Source of the DNA: Solobacterium sp. | Lineage (GTDB): Bacteria > Bacillota_I > Bacilli_A > Erysipelotrichales > Erysipelotrichaceae | Direction of reading: 5' to 3' | DNA: 64,000 nucleotides | Assembly (NCBI GenBank): GCA_017512725.1 | Contig: JAFWEW010000039.1 | Location: 1 to 64,000, forward strand | Shown: one piece after another, positions 51,691-60,656 of the stretch | Numbering within the stretch: the stretch's first letter is position 1 | How the letters are laid out: the number at the start of each line of letters is the position of its first letter | The notes under the pieces: generated by a model | Told to the model about the DNA's origin: nothing | The model's database searches: none | Seen by the model: the letters and a program-made list of their open reading frames with translations, nothing else | Position numbers and translations under genes: made by a program

Positions 51691-52805
51691 GCAGACCAGT
51701 AATCGGAATTACAATGGGCGATCCCTACGGAAGTGGAGCTGATATTTCTGTAAAGGCACTTGCGAAGCAGGAGATCTATGAAAGATGCAGACCGATCATT
51801 ATCGGAGATGCATGCTGTATGGAATATGCCGCTCAGGTGGCCGAGAAAGTATCTGGCATCAAAGTGCGGATCCGTCCAGTCTCATCTGTGAACGATGCGG
51901 TGTTTGAGTGCGGGACGATTGATGTGCTGGACATGAAGATCATGACGGATACGGATATTCCGAAGACGGATGTTCCTGCGCCGTTTAACGTTTATTCCTG
52001 CGCAAAGGGTGGAGAAGCCGCATTCCGGTATGTGACGAAAGTGATTGAACTGGCGATGACGCATGAAGTTGATGCGACAGTCACCAACGCTCTCAGCAAA
52101 GAAGCCATAAACATGGCCGGTCATCATTACAGCGGCCATACGGAAATCTACGCGGAGTATACAGGTACGAAGAAATATACGATGATGCTGGCGCATGAAG
52201 ATTTTCGCGTTGTTCATGTTTCCACGCACGTATCGCTGCGGGAAGCATGCGACCGGGTAAAGAAAGACCGTGTGCTGGAAGTGATCCGTATTGCGGATGA
52301 GGCATGCAGATCGCTTGGAATCAGAAAACCGAAGATTGGGGTAGCCGGCTTAAACCCGCACTGCGGCGAGAACGGTCTTTTCGGAAGAGAGGAGATCGAA
52401 GAAATCCAGCCGGCAATCGATGCGGCAATGGCGGAGGGCATCATCATTCCGGAAAAGAAGCCGACACCTCCGGATACGATCTTCTCTAAGGCTATCGGCG
52501 GATGGTATGACATCGTCGTTGCCATGTATCATGATCAGGGGCATATCCCGATCAAAGTGAAGGGATTTGTATATGACCGCGACAAGAAAGAATGGGACGC
52601 AGTTGCCGGCATCAATGTGACGCTCGGTCTTCCCATCATTCGTGCAAGCGTGGATCACGGCACAGACTTCGTCCATGCGGGCAGCGGTCTCTCAAATGAG
52701 ATCAGTCTTGTCAATGCGATTGATTACGCAGTGCGTATCGCAGAGAATAAACAGGGATGTCTCACTGCGGAAGGTCTTACGTCAGAAAACAGACAAAAAA
52801 CGTAA
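51687..52805 (+). CDS. PdxA2-type 4-phospho-acid-sugar dehydrogenase
   Basis: 372 residues from TTG 51687 (AAGGAGAGG upstream, overlap with the kinase). GITMGDPYGSG, NALSKEAINMAGHHYSGHT (His metal ligand) and MYHDQGH are PdxA-family motifs. Next to a DUF1537 kinase the known role is oxidation and decarboxylation of the 4-phosphate to dihydroxyacetone phosphate, not pyridoxal synthesis. Confidence 0.85.
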   Translation: MSRPVIGITMGDPYGSGADISVKALAKQEIYERCRPIIIGDACCMEYAAQVAEKVSGIKVRIRPVSSVNDAVFECGTIDVLDMKIMTDTDIPKTDVPAPFNVYSCAKGGEAAFRYVTKVIELAMTHEVDATVTNALSKEAINMAGHHYSGHTEIYAEYTGTKKYTMMLAHEDFRVVHVSTHVSLREACDRVKKDRVLEVIRIADEACRSLGIRKPKIGVAGLNPHCGENGLFGREEIEEIQPAIDAAMAEGIIIPEKKPTPPDTIFSKAIGGWYDIVVAMYHDQGHIPIKVKGFVYDRDKKEWDAVAGINVTLGLPIIRASVDHGTDFVHAGSGLSNEISLVNAIDYAVRIAENKQGCLTAEGLTSENRQKT

Positions 52806-52869
52806 TAACAAAAAATATATTAAGGATTATTAATCAAAATACATTTTTAACTACAGGAGGAGGGTTCGA

Positions 52870-54390
52870 ATGAAAATTAAAGCGCTGAACTGCCCGAGCT
52901 GCGGAGCAACGATCGATATTCAGGCCGGTGAGAAACTGGTTAAGTGCCCATATTGTGATACGACGATTACTGCGACTTATGACAAAAATGAGCAGCAGAT
53001 GGTCGGCGGAACGCAGTTTACGGATGAAAAGACCGGACTGCCGCTAGGAAAAGCCATCATACCCGAAGGGTGGAAGACCCAGGGTTTCATGGTGGAAAAA
53101 CAGATTGATGACATCACTCCGTTTGGTACGATACTGAATACGTATAATTCCGATCAGACCATGCGGATGACGACACAGTTTGGTGAGAAATGGATGCAGC
53201 TGCTGACCAATTCCATATTGTCGATGGCGACGCCAAAGCAGATCCGCAGGAATTATCTTGAGCCAAAAGCGTATCTGGCAGATCTTGCGGCGCGAATTCT
53301 GAATGTCAGTATTACCCCGGGTGCGTTTGGAAAACTCGAAACGAATTACAGCCGTAACCGGAGTATCGAAGCGCAGAAGATTGTTGGCCGTTTCAATGAG
53401 AATGCCCGTATTATTCTGCCAAACATTCAGTGCGACTATAAGCTTCAGAATGTGCTCTGTGATTCCTATGCAATCAACGGCCGCTTTCAGAATCAGGGAA
53501 AAGAATGGTGTGTCATTATGGCGGCAGATCTGTATGGTCTGGAGTTCTATGATGCCGCTCCTATGGCTTCGCTTGGCCGTGGGCTGACAAGCGGCATTGG
53601 AAAACTGTTTTCCGGATCACAGGGTGATTCTTCGGAATTCCCCAATGTGTTCAGCGAAACGATAAATGCGATTAAAAACGGAGAAGAAAGTATCTTCAGC
53701 ATGGATTTCCTTCGCGGCGGCGGACTGGTAGGCGCAATGAAGCGGCAGAAAGAAAAACTGCATACTGCAGAGATCAATGCGCAGATGAATACCGGACCGG
53801 TACCGCAGCCGCAGGAGACTCCCCGGCCGCAGGCCGCAGAACCGGCCTTTGGTCACGCGAAGGAAGCGGGGAAACCGGTTGATGCGATCGAATGGGGTGC
53901 AAAGCGCATCTATTATGCGGTCGGCCCGGCAGAACTGGAACAGGATCTGATCAAGAAGTTCATGGTCTTTGTTGGATCATTTAAACAGGATCAGGGAATC
54001 GAACAGCGGCTGGAACAGATTCATCAGCAGGTGCGCCAGCAGGAAATGATGAGTCTGCAGAGTGCGACCGGCTATGCAATGGCTTCTCAGCAGGCGAATA
54101 TGATGAGACAGGCGCAGATCTCACAGACACTGCAGCAGTCCAGTAATATCGTCATGCAGGGATGGGAGAACCGCCAGGCGGCACAGAGCCGGATGTCGGA
54201 TAACTTCTCACAGGCGATCCGCGGTGTAGACAGCTATGTTACAACCGATGGACGGACGGTCGAACACAGTGTTGTCTCGGATCACGTATATCAGAACAGA
54301 TACGGTGATACGATCGGTGTATCCGGAACCGGATTCAGCGAGCAGGCGATGAACAACCTGGGGCTGACCGAGCTGGATAAGAAACAGTAA
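52870..54390 (+). CDS. Zinc-ribbon protein of 506 residues with Gln/Met-rich helical region
   Basis: The start CPSCGA (9-14) and CPYCDT (27-32) make a zinc ribbon. A long alpha/beta region follows, then a glycine-rich patch (SLGRGLTSGIGKLF), a Pro-rich linker and a Gln/Met-rich helical segment (RQQEMMSLQSATGYA). AGGAGGAGGG precedes the ATG. I know similar large zinc-ribbon proteins in Firmicutes without assigned function. Single gene with its own terminator. Confidence 0.6.
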   Translation: MKIKALNCPSCGATIDIQAGEKLVKCPYCDTTITATYDKNEQQMVGGTQFTDEKTGLPLGKAIIPEGWKTQGFMVEKQIDDITPFGTILNTYNSDQTMRMTTQFGEKWMQLLTNSILSMATPKQIRRNYLEPKAYLADLAARILNVSITPGAFGKLETNYSRNRSIEAQKIVGRFNENARIILPNIQCDYKLQNVLCDSYAINGRFQNQGKEWCVIMAADLYGLEFYDAAPMASLGRGLTSGIGKLFSGSQGDSSEFPNVFSETINAIKNGEESIFSMDFLRGGGLVGAMKRQKEKLHTAEINAQMNTGPVPQPQETPRPQAAEPAFGHAKEAGKPVDAIEWGAKRIYYAVGPAELEQDLIKKFMVFVGSFKQDQGIEQRLEQIHQQVRQQEMMSLQSATGYAMASQQANMMRQAQISQTLQQSSNIVMQGWENRQAAQSRMSDNFSQAIRGVDSYVTTDGRTVEHSVVSDHVYQNRYGDTIGVSGTGFSEQAMNNLGLTELDKKQ

Positions 54391-54396
54391 TTCCCG

Positions 54397-54426
54397 CAGA
54401 CCGGAAAACTCCGGTCTGTATTTGTT
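54397..54426 (+). terminator. Terminator of the zinc-ribbon protein gene
   Basis: CAGACCGG (54397-54404), loop AAAACT, CCGGTCTG (54411-54418), then TATTTGTT. Confidence 0.75.
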
Positions 54427-54488
54427 CTTACAATTCTGCTTTGTGATACACTTACAGCAATGAATAAGCAACAGGGGAGAAAAGAATT

Positions 54489-54893
54489 ATGCTGAAACAG
54501 GTGTCGGTAATTGCGGAAAACCGCAAAGGAACCATTAATAACATTATCGGAGGGATCTCCAGCGAAGGAATCGACTTCTACAATGTCGTCAGTAATGACT
54601 CGCAGGAGTTCGGCATCATCCGAATGCTCTGCTCCGATCCGGAAAAAGCAAAAGAGATCCTGACCAGGGAAGGACATCTGGTAAAAATGGATAATGTGCT
54701 GGGTGTCGTGATCTCGGAGGAGGTCGGCAGCCTGAACCGCCTGCTGGAAGCTGTTTCCGACAGCCGGATCAACATCGATTACCTGTATGTATGCTATATC
54801 CGCCAGGAGAAGAACCCGGTAGCGATCCTGCATGTGGCGGATCCCTATGAAGTAGAGGAGTGCCTGCAGGGCAGAGGCTATCAATGCCTGTAA
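54489..54893 (+). CDS. Tandem ACT-domain protein
   Basis: 134 residues forming two ACT repeats: QVSVIAENRKGTINNIIGGIS (first, with the GxI turn) and GVVISEEVGSLNRLLEAVS (second). ACT domains bind amino acids; stand-alone tandem forms act as sensors. It overlaps the MFS gene downstream, so it may sense the compound that the transporter moves. Confidence 0.8.
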   Translation: MLKQVSVIAENRKGTINNIIGGISSEGIDFYNVVSNDSQEFGIIRMLCSDPEKAKEILTREGHLVKMDNVLGVVISEEVGSLNRLLEAVSDSRINIDYLYVCYIRQEKNPVAILHVADPYEVEECLQGRGYQCL

Positions 54894-55927
54894 CATCTGA
54901 ATCCATGACAACGAGCAGACGCAGAATTGCGTCTGTTTCCTGTATGCACGCTCTGATCGACTTTCTCTGTGCATTTTCCATGTTCGGAATCTTTCACCAG
55001 GGAAATAATCTATTCGTTTCGTTCTGGACCTATAACTTCTGTGCCTTTGCACTGCAGCTGCCGATCGGTATTCTGGCGGACCATTTTGTGGCGGAGTCCA
55101 CACAGGCAAGGCAGAAGATCCCGTTTCTGCTGGTCAGTGCCGGAATTCTGCTGACAGTGGCCGGGTGCTTCACGAATCCTGTCATCCTTGGACTTGGCAA
55201 TGCCCTGTTCCATACCGGCGGGGGGATCGTCTCCATACAGGAGGATGATCATGCCGGCATGAAAGGCGCAGGTCTTGGGGTGTTTGTGGCACCGGGAGCG
55301 GTTGGGCTGTTCCTGGGCGGGGTAATTACCGATGCGTCAAGAGCAGTGGTCGCAGGAGGTGCGTTTCTGATCCTGGCAGCGCTCTGGTTTGTTCTGTGGA
55401 ATGAAGTACGAAACGATCCTGCAGGATCACAACAGGAGGTCCGGCTTCCTTCCGACAAATACGCCTGGATTGTTTTCGCCGGCTGTTTTGCGGTGGTCGT
55501 GCTTCGTTCAGCCATCGGATTATCGGTTCCGTTTGCGTGGAAGACCGGTTTTTGGCCATCGTTTGCGGCAGTCGCAGCGCTTGCACTGGGGAAAACGGCA
55601 GGCGGGTTTCTCTCAGCCCGGTACGGCGCCCGTAAAACCATGATCGTTTCTCTTCTGACTGCGGCAGTCTGTTATGGATTCAAGGATATTCCGCTGTTTG
55701 GAATCCTCGCATTATTTACATTTAATATGACGATGCCGGTGACGCTGTATACACTGGCAAAACGGTTTGGGGGAATGCCGGGGTTTGCGTTTGGCGCCTT
55801 GACCTTTGCGCTGTTCCTTGGATATGCATTTGTTACGGGTCACCGGAATCCGGTTCCGCTGTTTGGCACAGTCGGAAGTATCGTTTCCCTGCTTGTTCTC
55901 TGGCCGCTGGTAAAGGATTATGAATGA
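54884..55927 (+). CDS. MFS-type transporter
   Basis: 347 residues from ATG 54884 (GTG 54860 and ATG 54905 are alternatives; the ribosome site is weak). About ten to twelve membrane helices, with a short basic inter-half loop and GKTAGGFLSARYGARKTM matching the MFS loop motif Gx3(D/R)RxGRR. The family resembles RhmT/fosmidomycin-resistance-like transporters but cannot be fixed. Confidence 0.75.
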   Translation: MPVTSESMTTSRRRIASVSCMHALIDFLCAFSMFGIFHQGNNLFVSFWTYNFCAFALQLPIGILADHFVAESTQARQKIPFLLVSAGILLTVAGCFTNPVILGLGNALFHTGGGIVSIQEDDHAGMKGAGLGVFVAPGAVGLFLGGVITDASRAVVAGGAFLILAALWFVLWNEVRNDPAGSQQEVRLPSDKYAWIVFAGCFAVVVLRSAIGLSVPFAWKTGFWPSFAAVAALALGKTAGGFLSARYGARKTMIVSLLTAAVCYGFKDIPLFGILALFTFNMTMPVTLYTLAKRFGGMPGFAFGALTFALFLGYAFVTGHRNPVPLFGTVGSIVSLLVLWPLVKDYE

Positions 55928-56258
55928 TCTCCTGTTTCTGAGACCGCTGCTTCGGACGGTGCTGATCGAAGCAGTTGCCGCCTGGTTAATCGGTATCCGG
56001 AACCGGAAGGATCTGATGCTGGTTGTGCTGGTCAACGTGCTGACCAATCCGCTTCTGCATCTGTTTGCACGGATATTCCGCATGGTGTTATCCGGAACAG
56101 CGGCCTCGGTTCTGGTGCTGGCAGTGCTGGAGCTGCTGGTCGTGCTTGCGGAAGGATGGATCTATGAGAAGGGATCCGAAATATCCCATCCATATCGGAT
56201 ATCCCTTATACTTAATATGTGTTCATTAACAGGAGGGTTGTTATGGAGTTTCTTATGA
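55920..56258 (+). CDS. Small membrane protein of 112 residues
   Basis: Three or four hydrophobic helices with RNRKDL in the first loop and VLELLVVLAEGWIYE. Overlaps the MFS gene by eight bases, so likely translated with it. No family recognised. Confidence 0.55.
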   Translation: MNDLLFLRPLLRTVLIEAVAAWLIGIRNRKDLMLVVLVNVLTNPLLHLFARIFRMVLSGTAASVLVLAVLELLVVLAEGWIYEKGSEISHPYRISLILNMCSLTGGLLWSFL

Positions 56259-56410
56259 ATATCTGCAATATCGTAAACGATGTACCGGATGATCCGGTGA
56301 TCACCGAGTCGGGCAGTCCGATGATGACGGTACTGATGATTGCGGTCGCAGCTGTGGCGGTGCTGCTGATCTGGAAGTTCTTCATCAAGCCGAAGAAAGC
56401 AGCTGAATGA
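56243..56410 (+). CDS. Single-helix membrane miniprotein of 55 residues
   Basis: ATG 56243 follows AGGAGGG at 56231-56237. A short outside part (PDDPVITESGSP) is followed by one membrane helix (about 28-48) and a basic end (KFFIKPKKAAE). Clearly expressed by its site and terminator; function unknown. Confidence 0.6.
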   Translation: MEFLMNICNIVNDVPDDPVITESGSPMMTVLMIAVAAVAVLLIWKFFIKPKKAAE

Positions 56411-56433
56411 CCTCTGCAGTGCGGAGGTTTTTG
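56410..56433 (+). terminator. Terminator before the liv operon
   Basis: ACCTC (56410-56414), nine-base loop, GAGGT (56424-56428), then TTTTG. Short stem, good T tract. Confidence 0.6.
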
Positions 56434-56510
56434 TTTGAGATTGTTATGAAAGAAATCAAAAAGTTTTCATGAAATTTTTACAAGCAATGAAAATAATTTG
56501 CGTAAATGTG

Positions 56511-56539
56511 TTGAATTGATGAAATCTTCTACATATAAT
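56511..56539 (+). promoter_or_regulatory. Promoter of the liv operon
   Basis: TTGAAT (56511-56516), 17 bases, TATAAT (56534-56539). This is the cleanest promoter in the window. The leader to the livJ start is about 37 bases. Confidence 0.75.
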
Positions 56540-56581
56540 GATTTCGACTTCTCAGAAGTTAGAAATCGAGGGAAAGATTTT

Positions 56582-57817
56582 ATGAAATTTGAAAAGTTAT
56601 TAAAAGGAGGACTTGCGGCATTAATGGCAGTGTCCATGGCTGCTTGTTCCGGTGGTAATTCCGGTACAACCGAAACAACCACAACAACGGATGGCGGCGA
56701 GACCACAACGGAGACAACTGCTGGTGCCGGCGCATTCAAGCTCGGCGGTTCCGGACCTCTTTCCGGCGGTGCTGCAGTTTATGGAAACGCAGTCAAGAAC
56801 GCTGCTGAACTCGCAGTTGCAGAAATCAACGCAAAAGGCGGCGCTATTCAGTTCGAGCTCAACATGCAGGATGATGAGCATGATGCAGAAAAGGCAGTTA
56901 ATGCTTACAACGCTCTGAAGGACTGGGGCATGCAGGTCAGCCTCTGCACCGTTACTTCCGCTCCGGGTGCTGCGGTCGCTCCGCTCTACCAGGAAGATCA
57001 GACATTTGCAATTACACCGTCCGGTTCCTCTCTGGCAGTCATCTTCGCAGATGCTGACAACCAGACAGGCGAATACGGTAACGTCTTCCAGATGTGCTTC
57101 ACCGATCCGAACCAGGGTGTTGCTTCTGCAGACTACCTCTCAGCACACAAGGATCTTGGTACCAAGGTTGCTGTTATCTACAAGAACGATGACAACTACT
57201 CCACCGGTATCTATAACAAGTTCGTTTCTGAAGCAAAGGAAAAGGGACTTGAAATTGTTTATGCCGGAACATTCGCAGGTGAAGACAATGACTTCAACGT
57301 TCAGCTGACAAAGGCTAAGGAAGAAGGCGCTGAAATCCTGTTCCTCCCGATCTACTATCAGCCGGCCTCCACAATCCTCAAGCAGGCCAACGATATGGAT
57401 TACAAGCCGGTCGTATTCGGCGTCGACGGTATGGATGGTATTCTCTCCATGGAAGGCTTTGATACCTCCCTGGCAGAAGGCGTTTATCTCCTCACACCGT
57501 TCTCTGCAGATGCTTCCGATGATCTGACAAAGAACTTCGTCAAGAACTACCAGGATAAGTATGGTGAAATTCCGAACCAGTTCGCTGCCGATGCATATGA
57601 CGCTGTCTATGCAATCGCTCAGGCTCTTGAAGCTGCGGGCTGCACAAATGATATGAGCAATGCAGACATCTGCAGCGCACTGTGCAAGCAGTTCACATCC
57701 ATGACATTCAACGGTCTGACCGGTACTGATGTTACTTGGAATCCGAAGGGTGAAGTTTCCAAAGCACCGAAGGCAGTCATTATTGAAAATGGTGTCTACG
57801 TTGGTGTAGAAGACTAA
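56582..57817 (+). CDS. livJ: Branched-chain amino acid ABC transporter, substrate-binding lipoprotein
   Basis: 411 residues from ATG 56582 (GAGGGAAAG upstream). Signal peptide and lipobox MAAC (Cys22), a Thr/Glu-rich linker (about 29-45), then the Leu/Ile/Val-binding fold starting KLGGSGPLSG with DDEHDAEKAV and TPSGSS. It binds branched-chain amino acids outside the cell. Highly biased codon use suggests strong expression. A hairpin follows it and may lower expression of the downstream genes. Confidence 0.9.
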   Translation: MKFEKLLKGGLAALMAVSMAACSGGNSGTTETTTTTDGGETTTETTAGAGAFKLGGSGPLSGGAAVYGNAVKNAAELAVAEINAKGGAIQFELNMQDDEHDAEKAVNAYNALKDWGMQVSLCTVTSAPGAAVAPLYQEDQTFAITPSGSSLAVIFADADNQTGEYGNVFQMCFTDPNQGVASADYLSAHKDLGTKVAVIYKNDDNYSTGIYNKFVSEAKEKGLEIVYAGTFAGEDNDFNVQLTKAKEEGAEILFLPIYYQPASTILKQANDMDYKPVVFGVDGMDGILSMEGFDTSLAEGVYLLTPFSADASDDLTKNFVKNYQDKYGEIPNQFAADAYDAVYAIAQALEAAGCTNDMSNADICSALCKQFTSMTFNGLTGTDVTWNPKGEVSKAPKAVIIENGVYVGVED

Positions 57818-57843
57818 TCAGCAGGATTTACGTAGAATTTTAC

Positions 57844-57885
57844 AGGTTGCCGATGGAAACATTGGCAACCTTATTGTATTTTTAA
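57844..57885 (+). terminator. Hairpin between livJ and livH, likely partial terminator
   Basis: AGGTTGCC (57844-57851), 12-base loop, GGCAACCT (57864-57871), followed by TATTGTATTTTT. It probably keeps binding protein in excess over the transporter parts. Confidence 0.7.
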
Positions 57886-57903
57886 GGGAAGGGGGAAATT
57901 TGT

Positions 57904-58785
57904 ATGGCCTTTTTATCCTATCTGATTAATGGGCTGAGCCTGGGGAGCGTATATGCCATCATTGCGCTTGGTTATACGATGGTTTACGGCATTGCGAAAA
58001 TGCTGAACTTTGCCCATGGCGATATCATGATGGTCGGTGCGTATGTGGCGTTCTTTGCTCTGACCAGCTTTGGTATCCCTGTGATTCCGTCTGTGCTGCT
58101 GTCGATGCTGGCTACGACGGTACTTGGTGTTGTGATCGAACGGCTGGCCTATAAGCCTCTGCGGCATGCAACAAGCCTGTCGGTACTGATCACTGCGATC
58201 GGCGTCAGTTATTTTCTGCAGAACGGGGCACAGCTGCTCTGGTCTTCGTCTACGAAAGTATTCCCGGCGATCATCAGCAACGGCTCAGTAAAGCTGTTTG
58301 GAGGGGAGCTGCAGATCTCCTATCTGACTTTGGTGACGATTGTGGTATGCATCGCTGTCATGGTCTGCCTTACCCTGTTTATCAATAAGACCAAAACAGG
58401 CATGGCAATGCGTGCCTGCTCGGAAGACAAGGGTGCCGCAACGCTTATGGGCATCAATGTCAATATGATTATTTCGATTACATTCGCAATCGGTTCCGGT
58501 ATTGCTGCGATTGCGGCGGTACTGCTTTGCGCGACCTATCCGACGCTCAGTCCGACGCTTGGCTCCATGCCCGGTATCAAGGCGTTCACTGCAGCGGTAT
58601 TCGGCGGAATCGGTTCGATTCCCGGTGCGTTCCTTGGCGGCCTTATGCTTGGCGTAATTGAGATCCTTGCCAAGGCATATGTATCGACCCAGCTGAGTGA
58701 TGCAATCGTGTTTGCGGTTCTGATTATTGTCCTGCTCATTAAGCCGACCGGACTGCTTGGACGCAAACTGAGCGAGAAAGTCTGA
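57904..58785 (+). CDS. livH: Branched-chain amino acid ABC transporter permease LivH
   Basis: 293 residues, eight to nine membrane helices. LNFAHGDIMMVGAY and the AAxLMGINVN coupling motif fit LivH. GGGAAGGGGG precedes the start. First permease of the operon. Confidence 0.9.
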   Translation: MAFLSYLINGLSLGSVYAIIALGYTMVYGIAKMLNFAHGDIMMVGAYVAFFALTSFGIPVIPSVLLSMLATTVLGVVIERLAYKPLRHATSLSVLITAIGVSYFLQNGAQLLWSSSTKVFPAIISNGSVKLFGGELQISYLTLVTIVVCIAVMVCLTLFINKTKTGMAMRACSEDKGAATLMGINVNMIISITFAIGSGIAAIAAVLLCATYPTLSPTLGSMPGIKAFTAAVFGGIGSIPGAFLGGLMLGVIEILAKAYVSTQLSDAIVFAVLIIVLLIKPTGLLGRKLSEKV

Positions 58786-58796
58786 GGAGGTACGGT

Positions 58797-59885
58797 ATGA
58801 AGACAGAAAACAATTTCTTTAAGAAGCTCTTCGCAAAGAATTACCGCAGCCGTACGATTTCCTTTCTGATCATTATTGTCGGTTATATTGCGGTTGAAGC
58901 ACTGATGATGTCGGGCAATCTGTCCAGCATGTTCCAGTCGCTTCTGGTTCCGGTAACCTGTTATATCGTTGCGGCGATCGGTCTGAATCTGAATGTCGGT
59001 GTATCCGGAGAACTGAACCTTGGCCAGGCCGGCTTCATGTGCATCGGAGCGTTTTCGGGGGTATGTGTTTCCGGCGCGCTGGCACCGTTTATTTCGAATG
59101 GCATCGTTCGTCTTCTGCTGGCGATCATTGTCGGTGCTGCACTTGCTGCACTCTTCGGAATGATCATCGGCATCCCGGTTCTGAAACTGCAGGGTGACTA
59201 TCTTGCAATCGTTACGCTTGCGTTTGGTGAGATCATCAAATCGCTGATCAATAACATGTATATCGGCTTTGACAGCGAGGGCTTCCAGTTCAGCTTTGTG
59301 GAAAACAAGCTTCATCTGGGCCCCGGCGGAAAGGCGCTGATCAGCGGTCCGATGGGTGCGACCGGTACGGAACGGATCTCCACCTTTATGATTGGAGTAC
59401 TGCTGATCCTTGCGGCACTGTTCATCGTATACAATCTGATGTACAGCCGCAGCGGCCGGGCAATCATGGCCTGCCGTGACAACCGGATCGCAGCCGAATC
59501 GGTCGGTATTCATGTGGCAAATACGAAGATGCTGGCATTTGTGGTATCGGCTTCTCTTGCCGGTGCAGCGGGTGCTCTATATGGACTGAACTATTCCACG
59601 CTGGTTCCGTCAAAATTTGGATTTAACCTTTCCATTCTGATCCTGGTTTACGTCGTGCTCGGCGGTCTTGGCAATATGACCGGAACAATTATCTCAACCA
59701 TTGTTCTGGTGCTTCTGCCGGAACTGCTCAGAGGACTCGCCGACTATCGAATGATCATCTATGCGGTGATTCTGATCATCACGATGATCCTGACCAACAA
59801 CGATACTTTCAAAGGATGGATTGCAAAGCTGAAGAATTCACTGTCGTTTAAGAAACAGCCAAAGGAGGCGGAAGCTCATGAGTGA
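58797..59885 (+). CDS. livM: Branched-chain amino acid ABC transporter permease LivM
   Basis: 362 residues with GLNLNVGVSGELNLGQAGF and the permease coupling motif AIMACRDNRIAAESVGI, typical of LivM. The C-terminus is basic. It overlaps livG by eight bases. Confidence 0.9.
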   Translation: MKTENNFFKKLFAKNYRSRTISFLIIIVGYIAVEALMMSGNLSSMFQSLLVPVTCYIVAAIGLNLNVGVSGELNLGQAGFMCIGAFSGVCVSGALAPFISNGIVRLLLAIIVGAALAALFGMIIGIPVLKLQGDYLAIVTLAFGEIIKSLINNMYIGFDSEGFQFSFVENKLHLGPGGKALISGPMGATGTERISTFMIGVLLILAALFIVYNLMYSRSGRAIMACRDNRIAAESVGIHVANTKMLAFVVSASLAGAAGALYGLNYSTLVPSKFGFNLSILILVYVVLGGLGNMTGTIISTIVLVLLPELLRGLADYRMIIYAVILIITMILTNNDTFKGWIAKLKNSLSFKKQPKEAEAHE

Positions 59886-60651
59886 GAATAAAACCCCCGT
59901 TCTGGAAGTGATTGATCTTGGGATTGATTTCGGCGGTCTGACCGCGGTCAATGATTTCAGCCTGAAGGTATTTAATGAGGAGATCGTTGGTCTCATCGGT
60001 CCCAATGGTGCCGGAAAGACGACCGTCTTCAACATGCTTACAAAGGTATATCAGCCCAGCCGCGGCTCCATTAAATTCCTGGGGCAGGATACGGCAAAGA
60101 TGACGGTTGTGGATATGAACAAGGCCGGAGTTGCGAGAACATTCCAGAATATCCGTCTGTTTTCCAACCTCAGCGTTATCGACAACGTCAAGATCGGCAT
60201 GCACAACAGCATTTCCTACAACAATGCCGATGCCATCTTCCGTATCAAAAAGTTCCATGATGAAGAAAGCCGGATCCAGAATGAGGCGATGGAACTCTTA
60301 AAAATCTTTGAACTGGATGATAAGGCTGAAATCATAGCCGGCAATCTTCCGTATGGTGCGCAGAGACGTCTGGAAATTGCCCGTGCGATGGCAACCAAAC
60401 CGAAACTGCTGCTTCTGGATGAACCCGCAGCGGGCATGAATCCGCAGGAGACACAGGAACTGATGACGATGATCCGCTTTGTGCGGGATCACTTCAAGAT
60501 TGCAGTTCTGCTGATCGAACATGATATGAAGCTGGTCATGGGAATCTGTGAGAGAATAACGGTTTTGAATTACGGCATGATGCTGGCTGAGGGAACGCCG
60601 GAAGAGATTCAGGCGAACCCGCATGTCATCAAGGCGTACCTGGGAGAGTGA
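59878..60651 (+). CDS. livG: Branched-chain amino acid ABC transporter ATPase LivG
   Basis: 257 residues: Walker A GPNGAGKTT, a degenerate signature YGAQRRLEIARA (usual for LivG), Walker B LLLLDEPAAGMNP. Cytoplasmic ATPase of the importer. Confidence 0.9.
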   Translation: MSENKTPVLEVIDLGIDFGGLTAVNDFSLKVFNEEIVGLIGPNGAGKTTVFNMLTKVYQPSRGSIKFLGQDTAKMTVVDMNKAGVARTFQNIRLFSNLSVIDNVKIGMHNSISYNNADAIFRIKKFHDEESRIQNEAMELLKIFELDDKAEIIAGNLPYGAQRRLEIARAMATKPKLLLLDEPAAGMNPQETQELMTMIRFVRDHFKIAVLLIEHDMKLVMGICERITVLNYGMMLAEGTPEEIQANPHVIKAYLGE

Positions 60652-60656
60652 TCGAT

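Noticed and set aside
51687-52805. True PdxA of vitamin B6 synthesis
   Set aside because: Its coupling to a DUF1537 kinase fits the PdxA2 acid-sugar role, and no other pdx gene is near.
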